Shown one piece after another: positions 14,057 through 22,604 of a stretch of DNA of 64,000 bases. This DNA is from Sphingopyxis soli. Lineage in GTDB: Bacteria > Pseudomonadota > Alphaproteobacteria > Sphingomonadales > Sphingomonadaceae. The position numbers were made by a program, and so were the translations under genes. The stretch lies in the NCBI RefSeq assembly GCF_018682675.1, contig NZ_JAFMTR010000068.1, forward strand, positions 1 to 64,000, read 5' to 3'. Numbering within the stretch: position 1 is the stretch's first letter; the number at the start of each line of letters is the position of its first letter. The notes beneath the pieces were generated by a model, which worked only from the letters and a program-made list of their open reading frames with translations, was not told the origin of the DNA and made no database searches.

Positions 14057-14467
14057 TCAGGGGGTTCCGGCGCGGCGCGCCTCGAACCATTGGCGCAGCG
14101 CCGCGGCGGCGCAGCCGGTGAAGCCGTAGCTGCCGACGGGCGAGCAGCTGTCGGGACGCGTCTGGCGCGCGACAGCGTCATACCCCTCGACCTTCGACGC
14201 CCACGAGCCTCCGCCGGCGGGCGCCTCCTCATTCTGGTGGCGCAGATCCTTGGGTACGCGGTAGCGGTCGGATTCGGGCTGCTGCGCGCAGACGACGATT
14301 TCGTCGCCCGTCGTCTCGGGGCAGGGATCGTCGCCATAGGTGTAGAGGATCGACGTCCTTTGCGGTGGAGACCCGGTCTGCGCGAGATCGTCGTCCTGCG
14401 CGTGCGCGTGCGCGGGCGCGGCGAGCGCCGCGAGGAGGAGGATCGCATAAGGGGCAGGTGTCTTCAT
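14057..14467 (-). CDS. Secreted hypothetical protein with conserved cysteines
   Basis: The 136-residue protein begins with a signal peptide (MKTPAPYAILLLAALAAPAHA) and has five Cys in the mature part (DPCPE, VVCAQQ, PDSCSP, GFTGCAA), compatible with two periplasmic disulfides. The start at 14467 is preferred over an ATG at 14476 because AGGGA then has normal 9-nt spacing. The block GDEIVVCAQQPESDRYRVP is typical of small sphingomonad exported proteins of unknown function. Confidence 0.7.
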   Translation of the reverse strand: MKTPAPYAILLLAALAAPAHAHAQDDDLAQTGSPPQRTSILYTYGDDPCPETTGDEIVVCAQQPESDRYRVPKDLRHQNEEAPAGGGSWASKVEGYDAVARQTRPDSCSPVGSYGFTGCAAAALRQWFEARRAGTP

Positions 14468-14608
14468 CGCGCGCATTCCCTGATCCCCGGAAGATAGGGG
14501 TTAACACGTCAAGATGAACGCCAGCCGAACCGGGGCCGCGCCAAGCGGGTGTAACCGTGCGCCATTTTCCGGCGAACTGGCGGCATAATGTCTGTCGGAG
14601 TCGGTCCC

Positions 14609-15094
14609 ATGAAGAAGCCATTTCTGTTCGCGCTGCTGGCGGCGGCGGCGCTGCCGCTGTCGGCGGCGGCGTTCACCCCCCATGCCTGGGCCAAGCCGGT
14701 CTATGTCGGGGTCGAGGGCGGCCATATCGCGGTCAGCGGCTATGATGCGGTCAGCTATTTCGAAGGCGACGGCGTGCCGGTGAAGGGCGACGCCGCCTTT
14801 GCCGTCGAGCATGACGGGGCAATCTATCATTTCGCGAGCGCGGCGCATGCCGCGATGTTCAAGGCCGATCCCGCGGCCTTTGCGCCGCAATATGGCGGCC
14901 ATTGTTCGTGGGCGATGTCGCGCGGCTATCTCGCGCCCGGCGACCCGCTGGCCTATGCCGTGGTCGGCGGCAAGCTGTACCTGAATTTCAACCAGGATGT
15001 GAAGGCGAAGTGGGACCAGGACCGCGCCGGCTTCATCGCCGCCGCGGAGAAGAATTGGGCGGTGATCCCCGATGATGCGAAGTTCGGGGGGTAG
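14609..15094 (+). CDS. YHS domain-containing exported protein
   Basis: This 161-residue protein has a signal peptide (about 1-28) and a YHS-type domain: VSGYDAVSYFEGDG, then AIYHFASAAHAAMFKADPAAFAPQYGGHC. YHS domains bind metals or occur in metal-handling proteins; His and Cys in YGGHCSWAMS could be ligands. The 14609 start has GGAG 8 nt upstream and begins MKKP, a normal signal-peptide start. Exported YHS proteins of this form are common in alphaproteobacteria, but their role is not established. It is divergent from the preceding hypothetical gene. Confidence 0.82.
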   Translation: MKKPFLFALLAAAALPLSAAAFTPHAWAKPVYVGVEGGHIAVSGYDAVSYFEGDGVPVKGDAAFAVEHDGAIYHFASAAHAAMFKADPAAFAPQYGGHCSWAMSRGYLAPGDPLAYAVVGGKLYLNFNQDVKAKWDQDRAGFIAAAEKNWAVIPDDAKFGG

Positions 15095-15554
15095 GGGATC
15101 GGTTCGGGTTGGGTTGGGGAGCGGATGTTCGATCCTCCCCGCTTGCGGGGCGGTGGCTGCGCCCTTCGATTGTCTTGCAGGCGCTCAGGATAAACTGCGT
15201 CTCCGGCGCAGCGCTGACGGAGGGGCTCGCGTCGTGCCGCAGCGCCGCTTCAGGACGCCAGCCCCTCCACCGCCTTCGGCGGTCCCCCTCCCCGCAAGCG
15301 GGGAAGATTTTGTGGCAGCACATTCGACAGCCGGTCGAGCCGACGACAGGCGGCCGCCTTGCCGGGTGCGCCCGCGATCCCGGGGCGAGCCCCTTCGGTG
15401 AAAAGGCCGCTTCGGAGAGAAGCTCGCCCGCGCTCCGTTCGTCCCGCCGTTGCCACGGCTCGACCGAACGGGGGTATTTTCGGGCGCGCTGGCGCGTTTG
15501 ACGGGCATCGCAAACCCCATGCATTCCCGATGCAATCCAAGGAGAAAGCCCGAA
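15095..15554. other. 460-bp gene-free stretch with a hairpin-rich repeat
   Basis: No credible gene is present. Positions 15133-15303 look like one intergenic element. It is bordered by CCCCGC-TTGCGGGG (15137-15150) and CCCCGC-AA-GCGGGG (15290-15303), and also contains GGAGGGGCT / AGCCCCTCC (15219-15227 and 15260-15268) and ACCGCC-TTC-GGCGGT (15269-15283). The right part (15304-15554) should contain the promoter of the next gene, but I cannot pick it out. Confidence 0.5.
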
Positions 15555-16163
15555 ATGCGCAAATATGCAGGCCTGATGACGTCCCTCTCCCTCGCCCTTG
15601 CCGCCACGACCGGCACCGCCGCGCTGGCGCAGGCGCAGCCTGCCGCGTCGACCGTCAAGCTCGACGTCGGCGCGAAAGTCCATGATTCCGAAGGCGTCGA
15701 ACTCGGCCCGATCGCCAGCAACGACGGCAGCGTCGTCGTGGTCGACTTCGGCGGCCGCCAGGCGGCGCTGCCCGCGAACGTCTTTGCCCAGACCGACAAG
15801 GGTCTGGCGATCACGATCACGGCTGCGCAACTGACCGCTGCGCTCGACAAGCAGGCCGCCGACGCGGCGGCCGCGCTGGAAACCGCCCTGGTGCCGGGCG
15901 CCGAAATTCGCGGTGTCGGCGGCACGTCGGTCGTCGGCAAGGTGAAGTCGGCCGATGCCGACGGCGTTGTCGTCGCGACCGACAAGGGCGAGGTGCGCGT
16001 GCCGCGCAAGGCCTTCTTCCTGACCGAAAAGGGATTGGCGATGAGCTTCAGTGCCGACCAGTTCGCGGCGGCCGTCGCCGAAACGGCGGGCGCGTCGGCA
16101 GCGGCCGACACCGGCGCCGATCCGGCGCCGGCGAACGAACCGGCGCCGACCCCGGCGGGGTGA
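15555..16163 (+). CDS. Exported protein with two tandem PRC-barrel-like repeats
   Basis: The 202-residue protein has a signal peptide (about 1-27) and two homologous repeats: GAKVHDSEGVELGPIASNDG to LTAALDKQAA, and GAEIRGVGGTSVVGKVKSAD to QFAAAVAETA. Each repeat ends with an (A/R)-x-(L/V)P block followed by a T(D/E)KGLA(I/M) strand. The fold resembles small beta-barrels of the PRC type. The C-terminus is a Pro/Ala-rich tail (PAPANEPAPTPAG). An AAGGAG box precedes the ATG, and a classical terminator follows at 16182-16218. It is probably a periplasmic envelope protein; the ligand is unknown. Confidence 0.7.
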   Translation: MRKYAGLMTSLSLALAATTGTAALAQAQPAASTVKLDVGAKVHDSEGVELGPIASNDGSVVVVDFGGRQAALPANVFAQTDKGLAITITAAQLTAALDKQAADAAAALETALVPGAEIRGVGGTSVVGKVKSADADGVVVATDKGEVRVPRKAFFLTEKGLAMSFSADQFAAAVAETAGASAAADTGADPAPANEPAPTPAG

Positions 16164-16181
16164 TCGCCCGCCAGCGGACCG

Positions 16182-16218
16182 AAAAGCGCGGGAGCCCACG
16201 GTTCCCGCGCTTTTTTTT
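16182..16218 (+). terminator. Intrinsic terminator
   Basis: AAAAGCGCGGGA (16182-16193) pairs with TCCCGCGCTTTT (from 16203), followed by a T-run to 16218. The A-tract on the left makes it potentially bidirectional. It ends the transcription unit of the PRC-like protein, 19 nt after its stop. Confidence 0.9.
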
Positions 16219-16456
16219 AACAGCCACCCGCCTGCCGCCAACTACCGGGGACTCGCCAAGCCTAGGGCGTTGGTCTTGTTGCGAAAAGCGACGGCAGGCG
16301 CGGATTTCCGCCGTAATGAGCGGGCAGGCGATCCTCGATTAGCCGTGCAAGGCGCCCGACGACCCGCGCAACTTTCGCCGTGGCCGCGAGTATTCCTGTG
16401 CCAGAAGGGGTCATGCGAACGCGCGTGCCCCTGCCACCCCGTTGAAGGAGTAGCAT

Positions 16457-17350
16457 ATGGGTGCCGTTTCGAAGAGTTCCGGAATTTTGCTGACACTGGC
16501 GATGCTGGCCGCGCCCGCGTCGGCCAGCCTTGCCGCGCAGGAGTCGCAGGACACCGCACAGGGCACGGCGGGCGGCGATGCTGTCGCGACCGTCTATGCC
16601 CAGATCCCGCCGCTGTCCGAGCTCACCGAAGGGCCGAAGCTCGAGGGCATGATCTCGGCGCGCAGCGGCAACCGGATGCAGGTGACGGCGGCCGACGGCA
16701 CCAACACCGTCATTTTCCTGAGCGAAAGCACCAAGGTCAAGGCGAACGGCGGCTTCCTGGGCCTCGGCAGCAGCAAGATGGCGACGAATGCGCTGCTCAA
16801 CGGGCTGCCCGTCACGGTGGAGACTCTGCAGTGGGACGGCGGGCTGGTCGCGAACCAGGTCGTGCTGAAGAGCAAGGATCTGCGTACCGCGAACATGATC
16901 CGCACCGGCACCGACCAGCGCTTTGCCGAGCAGACCGCGGCGACCGAAGCGCTGCGCGGCCGCATGGGCGACATCGACAAATATAATATCAAGAGCACGA
17001 CGAACGTGAACTTCGACTCCGGCAAGGCCGTGCTGTCGGAGCAGGCGAAGGCCGATCTGTGCGCCACCGCGAGCCAGGCCGAGGGCATGGACAATGCCCT
17101 GCTCCTCGTCGTGGGCTACACCGATTCGGTGGGCAGCGAGGAATATAACCAGGTCCTCAGCGAGAAGCGCGCCGGGCGCGTCGTGAACTATCTGCAGCAG
17201 GCATGCGGCTGGAAGCCCTATCGCATGTTGACCCCGACCGGGATGGCCGAAGCCGACCCGACGGCGGACAACAGCACCCCCGAGGGCAAGGCGCAGAACC
17301 GCCGTGTCGCGGTGAACGTGCTGGTCAGCAAGGGGCTCGACGGCCTGTAA
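16457..17350 (+). CDS. OmpA family outer-membrane/periplasmic protein
   Basis: This 297-residue exported protein has a signal peptide (about 1-27), a central beta-rich region (about 50-150) containing NRMQVTAADGTNTVIFLSES, and a C-terminal OmpA domain (about 180-295). The OmpA domain has NVNFDSGKAVLS at its start and the peptidoglycan-binding end NRRVAVNVL; TDSVGSEEYNQVLSEKRA is the usual TDxxGSxxYNxxLSxxRA motif. It anchors the envelope to peptidoglycan. There is no N-terminal 8-stranded OmpA barrel, so it may be soluble periplasmic or use another anchor. AAGGAG 9 nt before the ATG and the terminator at 17375-17408 make it monocistronic. Confidence 0.9.
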   Translation: MGAVSKSSGILLTLAMLAAPASASLAAQESQDTAQGTAGGDAVATVYAQIPPLSELTEGPKLEGMISARSGNRMQVTAADGTNTVIFLSESTKVKANGGFLGLGSSKMATNALLNGLPVTVETLQWDGGLVANQVVLKSKDLRTANMIRTGTDQRFAEQTAATEALRGRMGDIDKYNIKSTTNVNFDSGKAVLSEQAKADLCATASQAEGMDNALLLVVGYTDSVGSEEYNQVLSEKRAGRVVNYLQQACGWKPYRMLTPTGMAEADPTADNSTPEGKAQNRRVAVNVLVSKGLDGL

Positions 17351-17374
17351 GGCGCCTTTTCCGGGTCGCAGACG

Positions 17375-17408
17375 AAAGGCGCGAGGAGGAAGCTTCTCGC
17401 GCCTTTTT
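17375..17408 (+). terminator. Intrinsic terminator of the ompA-like gene
   Basis: AAAGGCGCGAG (17375-17385) and CTCGCGCCTTT (17396-17406) form a perfect 11-bp stem with a 10-nt loop, ending in TTTTT (17404-17408), 25 nt after the stop. Confidence 0.9.
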
Positions 17409-17775
17409 CGCGCGCGCGGGCCGGACGCTGCCGATGACGGGATCAAAGCATCCGGGGGGCGGGGCCTTTCGGCCGCTCCGCCCCCCGTTTGCGTCGGGGG
17501 CAAGTGGGGATTTCCGGAGTGGGGGCAGGGGACATCAGGGACCAGACTGATGTCCCCCACCGCTCCATTGAGCGGAACACTCGGGAACATCTTATACCAT
17601 ACAAGGCGCGTGCCAATTTTCGGGCAACGGCGATTCCGGCGGCACACGCTGGTTAGCGATTCCTTACCGGGGCGCGGGGGTGTCAAAAATCCCGACAGCT
17701 GGCGCCATCCCATATTGGTCCAATTGTCCGGCGCGGGTGTTGGCAGGGCTGCACGACAGAGATAGACAGTCCGCA
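17409..17775. other. 367-bp gene-free region with two hairpins and a possible promoter
   Basis: Two stem-loops stand out: GGGGGGCGG / CCGCCCCCC (17454-17462 and 17478-17486) and GGGGACATCAG / CTGATGTCCCC (17528-17538 and 17547-17557), the latter a perfect 11-bp stem with an 8-nt loop. Beyond them, TTGAGC (17568-17573) and TTATAC (17592-17597) with an 18-bp spacer could be the promoter for the glycosyltransferase gene. The long leader from there to 17776 has no gene. Confidence 0.45.
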
Positions 17776-19014
17776 ATGAAAATCTTCTGCGCTCTTGGGC
17801 CGGGCAACATCGTCGCCGACGCGATGCGCGAGGGCGGCATTGCGGCCGGCGTCACCGGCTTTTCCTTTTCGCAGCAACTCCGCCGCCTGCTTGTCGCCCA
17901 CGGCATCACCGGCGTACTGGTCACCAGCAACGCGGACGCGGGCAGCATCGAACAGGACGGCCTGACTTTCCGAAACCTGCCGCGCCGCGGCGAGAGGGCG
18001 ACCGGCCCCGGCTTCCATCTTTCGCGTATTTGGTATGGCGTCCGGCTTGCCGTCTATGCACGGCGCATCGGGGCCGATTTGGCGATCATCGATTCCGGAT
18101 CGACGCATTATTTCATGCTTGCCCTGTTCAAGTTGCTCGGCATCCCGGTCGCGGTGAATTTTCACAATGTGCGCTGGCCGAACGGCTTCGAGCCGCGGGG
18201 AACGCTCAAGAGACTTATCCGGAAGCTGGATTCGTGGTTCTTTCGCCATATTGCCGCCGGGGCGATGGGCTGTTCGCCCGAATGCGGCGTGCAGGCCCGC
18301 TCCGACGGCGCCGCGCACCTGCCGTATTTCGGATGGACGTCGCAGTTTGCCGCGAGCGATCCCCATCCCGCCGATCCGTTCGCGGATCCCGCCTCGCCAT
18401 TCAGGCTGCTGTTTTCCGGTCGTGTGGAACGGAACAAAGGGGTATTCGATCTGCTCGCGATGGCGCAGGCGCTTCGCGATGCGCCGGGGCGCGCCGTATC
18501 GATCGACGTTTGCGGGGACGGCGGGGCGCTGTCCGAGCTTCGCGCCGAGGTCGATCGGCTCGGACTGGGAGACTGCGTTACGCTGCGCGGACGCCTCGAA
18601 CGTCGCGAACTCGATGCCGCCTATCATGATTGCCACGCTCTTATCGTGCCGACCCGCGGCGACTTTTGCGAGGGCATGCCGCTTGTCTGCGCCGAGGCTG
18701 TCCTTACCGGCAAGCCCGTCATCACCAGCAGGTTGTCCAATGCGCTCCCCGTGATCGGCGAATGTATCCTGGAAGCTGTGCCCGAGAATATCGACTCTTA
18801 TCTTGCTGCGATCCGAACGCTGGCCGGCGATTCCGCCACCTATGCCCGCCTCCAATCGGCGTGCGCCTCCGCCTCGGCCCAGTTTACCGAACGATCGCTT
18901 GGATATGCCGCGGCGGTCGACCGGTTGATCGCGAGCATCTTCTCGGCGCACGTTCCGCTTCCCGACTATGACGGGCTCTATGACGCGGCGCCGGTCGCGA
19001 ATGCGGTCGCCTAG
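17776..19014 (+). CDS. Glycosyltransferase family 4 protein
   Basis: The 412-residue GT-B fold glycosyltransferase has the C-terminal GT1 domain from about 210: FSGRVERNKGVFDLLAMAQA (donor-site lysine region), CGDGGALSELRAEVDRLGL, and the E-x7-E signature EGMPLVCAEAVLTGKPVI. The N-terminal acceptor domain begins MKIFCALGPGN. It is probably cytoplasmic, transferring a sugar from an NDP-sugar in capsule, exopolysaccharide or LPS synthesis. No other polysaccharide gene is adjacent, so it is an orphan glycosyltransferase here. The ATG at 17776 is chosen because the Rossmann-type first strand starts at once. Confidence 0.85.
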   Translation: MKIFCALGPGNIVADAMREGGIAAGVTGFSFSQQLRRLLVAHGITGVLVTSNADAGSIEQDGLTFRNLPRRGERATGPGFHLSRIWYGVRLAVYARRIGADLAIIDSGSTHYFMLALFKLLGIPVAVNFHNVRWPNGFEPRGTLKRLIRKLDSWFFRHIAAGAMGCSPECGVQARSDGAAHLPYFGWTSQFAASDPHPADPFADPASPFRLLFSGRVERNKGVFDLLAMAQALRDAPGRAVSIDVCGDGGALSELRAEVDRLGLGDCVTLRGRLERRELDAAYHDCHALIVPTRGDFCEGMPLVCAEAVLTGKPVITSRLSNALPVIGECILEAVPENIDSYLAAIRTLAGDSATYARLQSACASASAQFTERSLGYAAAVDRLIASIFSAHVPLPDYDGLYDAAPVANAVA

Positions 19015-19205
19015 CGAGGGGGGCCAGCACCGAGCGAAGCGCGCGGCTTTCGCCGAGCGGTTCCGCGCGATCGCGCTGGCGCGGGTCGTCTTCGCCACTG
19101 CCGACTTTTGTTCCGCGGCCTACATGGCGCGCCGCTCGCTATCGATGGTGTGGTGACAGCTGCATCGGGTGCCGTTCATCTTGTTCATGAAGCATTCAGC
19201 CGATT

Positions 19206-19221
19206 GACTACATTTGTAGTC
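19206..19221. promoter_or_regulatory. BlaI/MecI-type operator
   Basis: GACTACA-TT-TGTAGTC is a perfect inverted repeat with the TACAnnTGTA core characteristic of BlaI/MecI/CopY operators, about 37 bp upstream of the blaI-like start. It overlaps the possible -35 TTGACT (19204-19209), so binding would repress the operon and give autoregulation. Confidence 0.82.
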
Positions 19222-19257
19222 GCGTTGCAGATCAACGCCTAGAGGAGGGGTTCCACC

Positions 19258-19626
19258 ATGGCGGAAAGAGCAAGCGATTCCGAAATGCAGGTGCTGTCGG
19301 CGCTGTGGGACAAAGCCCCGCAGACCGCGGCCGACCTGACCCAGCGTATCGGCAAGATCAACGGATGGACGCAGGCGACGGTGAAGACGCTGCTGGCGCG
19401 GCTGGTCCAGAAGGGCGCGGTCACGGCGGAAGCCGACGGGCGCCGCTATCTCTATAGTCCCGCGGTCGAGCGCGCCGACGCGGTCGGCGAGGAATCGCAG
19501 CGCTTCGTCGACCGGCTGTTCGGCGGGCGGGTGAGCCCGCTGATCGCGCATCTCGCCGAGCGCGAGGCGCTGTCGGACACCGACATCGCCGAGATCGAAG
19601 CCCTGCTGCGGAAGCTCAAGTCATGA
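19258..19626 (+). CDS. BlaI/MecI/CopY family transcriptional repressor
   Basis: This 122-residue winged-helix repressor has an N-terminal HTH (about 5-75, SDSEMQVLSALWDKAPQTAA, then NGWTQATVKTLLARLVQKGA, with the wing DGRRYLYSP) and a C-terminal dimerisation helix (about 85-120). BlaI-type repressors leave DNA when cleaved by the partner membrane protease, here encoded in the next gene with a 4-nt ATGA overlap. The operator at 19206-19221 and a GAGGAGG box precede the ATG. No beta-lactamase or PBP gene is adjacent, so the regulated target may lie elsewhere. Confidence 0.93.
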   Translation: MAERASDSEMQVLSALWDKAPQTAADLTQRIGKINGWTQATVKTLLARLVQKGAVTAEADGRRYLYSPAVERADAVGEESQRFVDRLFGGRVSPLIAHLAEREALSDTDIAEIEALLRKLKS

Positions 19627-21314
19627 GCGCCGCGATGATCATGCAGGTCTGGGGCGACACGATGGTCGCCACCGCCGCGCTCGTCCTTGCGGTGCTCGTC
19701 ATCCGCAAGCCCTTTGCCCGCCATTTCGGCCCGCAGCTCGCCTATACGTTGTGGCTCGTCCCCGCGCTGCGGCTGGTGCTGCCGCCGCTGCCCTTCGCCG
19801 ATCCGGCGCCGGTGGTGTCGTCGGCGGTGCCCGCCGACGTGGTGCTGATGGAGGTCGTCGACGCTGCCCAGGCGGTCGGGACGCCGGTCGCCATTCCCGA
19901 GGCGAGCTGGACGCTTGCCGATGCGCTGCCCCTGCTGTTCGTGCTGTGGGCGCTGGGCTTCGTCGCGGTGCTCGTCAGCGCGGCGCTGTCGCATCAGCGA
20001 TTTCGTGCCGGGGTGTTGGACGGAGCGGTCGAGCTCGAGCCGCTGGGCAGCATCCGCCTGATCATGACCGACGCGGTCGACGGGCCGGTCGCGTTCGGCC
20101 TGTGGCGGCGCTTCGTCGCGGTGCCGCACGATTTCTTCGCGCGCTACGCGACCGAAGAGCGCGCGCTGGCGATCGATCACGAGCTGTCGCACCATCGCCA
20201 CGGCGACTTGTGGGCGAATGCCGCGGCGCTGCTGCTGCTCGCGGCGCAATGGTTCAACCCCCTTGCCTGGCGCGCGATCCGCGCCTTCCGTTTCGACCAG
20301 GAGGCGGCGTGCGACGCGCGCGTCCTGACGATGACCGACACCGCCCCGCGCAATGTGCGGACCGCGCGCTATGCCACCGCGATCGCCAAGGCGGCGGTCG
20401 GATCGCGGCTGTCGCTCGCGGCGCCGATGGCGGTCCACGACAATCTGCAGGAGAGACTGACGATGCTGATGCAGCAGGATATTTCGAAGAAGCGCGGGCT
20501 GGTCGGCCGGCTGCTCGTCGGCGGTGCCGCGGTGGCGGTGCTGGCGACGACCGCGACGCTGGTGCCCGCTGCGACCGCGAGCGTGCAGGCCGATGCCGAG
20601 GCCGCTGCGCCGCCTGCACCCCCCGCCGCGCCCGACGCGCCGCTGCCGCCCGAGGCTCCGGCGGCGCCCGATGCGCCCCATGCGATGATCTTCGCCGAGC
20701 AGCACGACGGCGACGCTGCCGAAAAGGACGGCAAGAAGCGCGAGGTTCACCGGATCGTGATCCGCCAGGACGGCGATGGCGAGGGCAAGCCCGCGGTGAT
20801 GCTGGCGCCCGCCGACGGCAAGTATAAGCGCGTCGAGATCCGCACCCCCGGCAGCCTGTCGCGCGACGATGTGCTTGCGACGCTCAAGGAGCAGGGGATC
20901 GGCGGCGCGCAGGCCGAGGCGATCGCCGACAAGCTGGAGGCGAAGCGCAAGGAACGTATCCGCACCGTGATGGCGCCGATGCCTCCGATGCCGCCCCTGC
21001 CGCCGATGGTCGCGCATGGCGCGTGGCAGAGCTTCGATGGCAAGGCGATGGTGATGGGCAAGTGCGGCGACGGGTCGAAGACCGCGCCGATCGTCAACCG
21101 CGAGGAGGTCGACGGCAACAAGCGCCAGCACATCTATATGATCCGCTGCGGCGACACCGCCGAAAGCAAGGCGGCGCGGCTGGCGGCGCTGAAGAAGGCG
21201 CGCGACGGCTTCATGAAGGCCGAGACGGCGCGCGGCCTGTCGGAGAACATGCGCGCGAAGGTCGCCGCCGACCTCGACAAGGCGATCGCCGATCTCGAGA
21301 AATCGGGCGACTGA
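19623..21314 (+). CDS. BlaR1/MecR1-type M56 membrane metalloprotease
   Basis: The 563-residue inner-membrane sensor-protease has membrane segments at about 11-26, 38-55, 100-122 and 272-295, a zinc motif HELSH (186-190) and the usual downstream acidic segment FDQEAACDARVL. On signal it should activate and cleave the BlaI-type partner. Instead of the penicillin-binding sensor domain of BlaR1 it has an Ala/Pro-rich linker (about 315-345) and a charged C-terminal region of about 200 residues with no PBP motif (no SxxK in context). It is therefore an M56 protease with a different sensor. It is coupled to the repressor gene (ATGA overlap). Confidence 0.9.
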   Translation: MSAAMIMQVWGDTMVATAALVLAVLVIRKPFARHFGPQLAYTLWLVPALRLVLPPLPFADPAPVVSSAVPADVVLMEVVDAAQAVGTPVAIPEASWTLADALPLLFVLWALGFVAVLVSAALSHQRFRAGVLDGAVELEPLGSIRLIMTDAVDGPVAFGLWRRFVAVPHDFFARYATEERALAIDHELSHHRHGDLWANAAALLLLAAQWFNPLAWRAIRAFRFDQEAACDARVLTMTDTAPRNVRTARYATAIAKAAVGSRLSLAAPMAVHDNLQERLTMLMQQDISKKRGLVGRLLVGGAAVAVLATTATLVPAATASVQADAEAAAPPAPPAAPDAPLPPEAPAAPDAPHAMIFAEQHDGDAAEKDGKKREVHRIVIRQDGDGEGKPAVMLAPADGKYKRVEIRTPGSLSRDDVLATLKEQGIGGAQAEAIADKLEAKRKERIRTVMAPMPPMPPLPPMVAHGAWQSFDGKAMVMGKCGDGSKTAPIVNREEVDGNKRQHIYMIRCGDTAESKAARLAALKKARDGFMKAETARGLSENMRAKVAADLDKAIADLEKSGD

Positions 21315-21471
21315 GGCCCGACCATCTTCCTGGCCGGCGCCCATTCCCCGGTGGCGCTGGCGATAGGGGCGGGGAAAGGGGGCGGCCATGTTCGCTCCCT
21401 TTCTCTATTGGTGCCGCCTTTTTCTCCCGCTGCCCTTTTCCTTCGCGCCGCGCGGTGCCACATGGACGGGC

Positions 21472-22389
21472 ATGAGCGACGAAAGGCCCTGGCCCGACAC
21501 GATCCGCGCCGGCGACTGCGAGCAGCATGAGCCGCTGGTGCGCCGCGTGCTCGCGCCCAATCCCTCACCCTATACCTTCACCGGCACCCAGACGTGGATC
21601 GTCGGGGCGGGGAGCGACGTCGCGGTGATCGATCCGGGCCCGACCGGAAGCGGCCTCAGCATCGGCGACCCCGCCGACATCAACGGCGTCGGGCATGTCG
21701 AGGCGATCCTGCGCGCGACCGCGGGCCAGCGCATCGCCGCGATCCTCTGCACGCACACGCACCGCGACCATAGTCCCGCGTCGCGTCCCTTGCAGGCGGC
21801 GACGGGCGCGCCGATCATCGGCTGCGCGCCGCTGGCGCTGGCCGACGACGGGCCGCGGGCGGATTCGGCCTTCGACAGCGACTATGCGCCCGACCGCGTG
21901 CTCACCGACGGCGAGCGGATTGCGGGCGACGGCTGGACGATCGAGGCGGTCGCGACGCCGGGGCATACGTCGAACCACCTCTGCTTCGCGCTCGTCGAAA
22001 GCGGGGCGCTGTTCACCGGCGACCATGTGATGGCGTGGTCGACGAGCGTGGTGAGCCCGCCAGACGGCGATATGGCCGCCTATATGGCAAGCCTGTCGAA
22101 GCTGTACGAGCGCGGCGACCGCATCTATTATCCGGCGCACGGCCCCGCGGTGACCAAGCCGAGGCAACTGGTGCGCGGGATGCTGGGCCATCGCAAGCAG
22201 CGCGAGCGGCAGATATTGCGCGAACTCGACAAGGGGACGCGTGCGATCCCCGAGATGGTGAAGCATATGTACAAGGGTCTCGACCCCCGGCTGACCGGCG
22301 CGGCGGGGCGGTCGGTGCTTGCGCACCTGCTCGACCTTCAGGCGCGCGGCGTCGTGCGGGCGCAGGACGACGAGTGGGTGCTGGCCTGA
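21472..22389 (+). CDS. Metallo-beta-lactamase fold hydrolase (LACTB2-like)
   Basis: This 305-residue cytoplasmic MBL-fold protein has the metal motif HTHRDH (residues 95-100), downstream GHTSNHLC and TGDHVMAW ligands, and a C-terminal winged-helix region (about 225-300) typical of LACTB2-like proteins. Those are RNA or thioester hydrolases rather than antibiotic-resistance enzymes. The ATG at 21472 is preferred over longer in-frame starts by alignment with the family's start (MSDERPWPDTI). It begins an operon with the 71-aa and DUF4230 genes: its TGA overlaps the next ATG (TGATG). Confidence 0.9.
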   Translation: MSDERPWPDTIRAGDCEQHEPLVRRVLAPNPSPYTFTGTQTWIVGAGSDVAVIDPGPTGSGLSIGDPADINGVGHVEAILRATAGQRIAAILCTHTHRDHSPASRPLQAATGAPIIGCAPLALADDGPRADSAFDSDYAPDRVLTDGERIAGDGWTIEAVATPGHTSNHLCFALVESGALFTGDHVMAWSTSVVSPPDGDMAAYMASLSKLYERGDRIYYPAHGPAVTKPRQLVRGMLGHRKQRERQILRELDKGTRAIPEMVKHMYKGLDPRLTGAAGRSVLAHLLDLQARGVVRAQDDEWVLA

Positions 22390-22604
22390 TGCCGATGGCG
22401 CTCGTGCTGGCGGCCGCGGCGACCTTCCCGCGCAGCTCGCGCCGGTCGGAGGACAACAGCGCGGCCAGGCTGAAGCGTGCCGATCTGGTGCGCGCGCCCG
22501 ATCCCCGTTGCAGCTATGATCGCGTGCTGCACTACAACCCCGCGACGTCGCGCCGTGAAATGGACCGGCCGGCGCCCGACTGTTCGGATTACAAGGCACC
22601 ATGA
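22389..22604 (+). CDS. Small hypothetical protein (71 aa), operon member
   Basis: The 71-residue protein starts in the TGATG overlap with the MBL gene and ends in an ATGA overlap with DUF4230, so it is a translated operon member despite its size. The N-terminus has a short hydrophobic stretch (MALVLAAAATF); the remainder is polar, with the two Cys in PDPRCSYDRVL and PDCSDYKAP, and may be exported. No known domain is recognised. Confidence 0.7.
   Translation: MPMALVLAAAATFPRSSRRSEDNSAARLKRADLVRAPDPRCSYDRVLHYNPATSRREMDRPAPDCSDYKAP

Noticed and set aside
19452-21389. 645-codon minus-strand frame opposite the blaI/blaR1-type genes
   Set aside because: The plus strand has HTH and HExxH motifs with coupled starts; the antisense product is low-complexity Arg/His.
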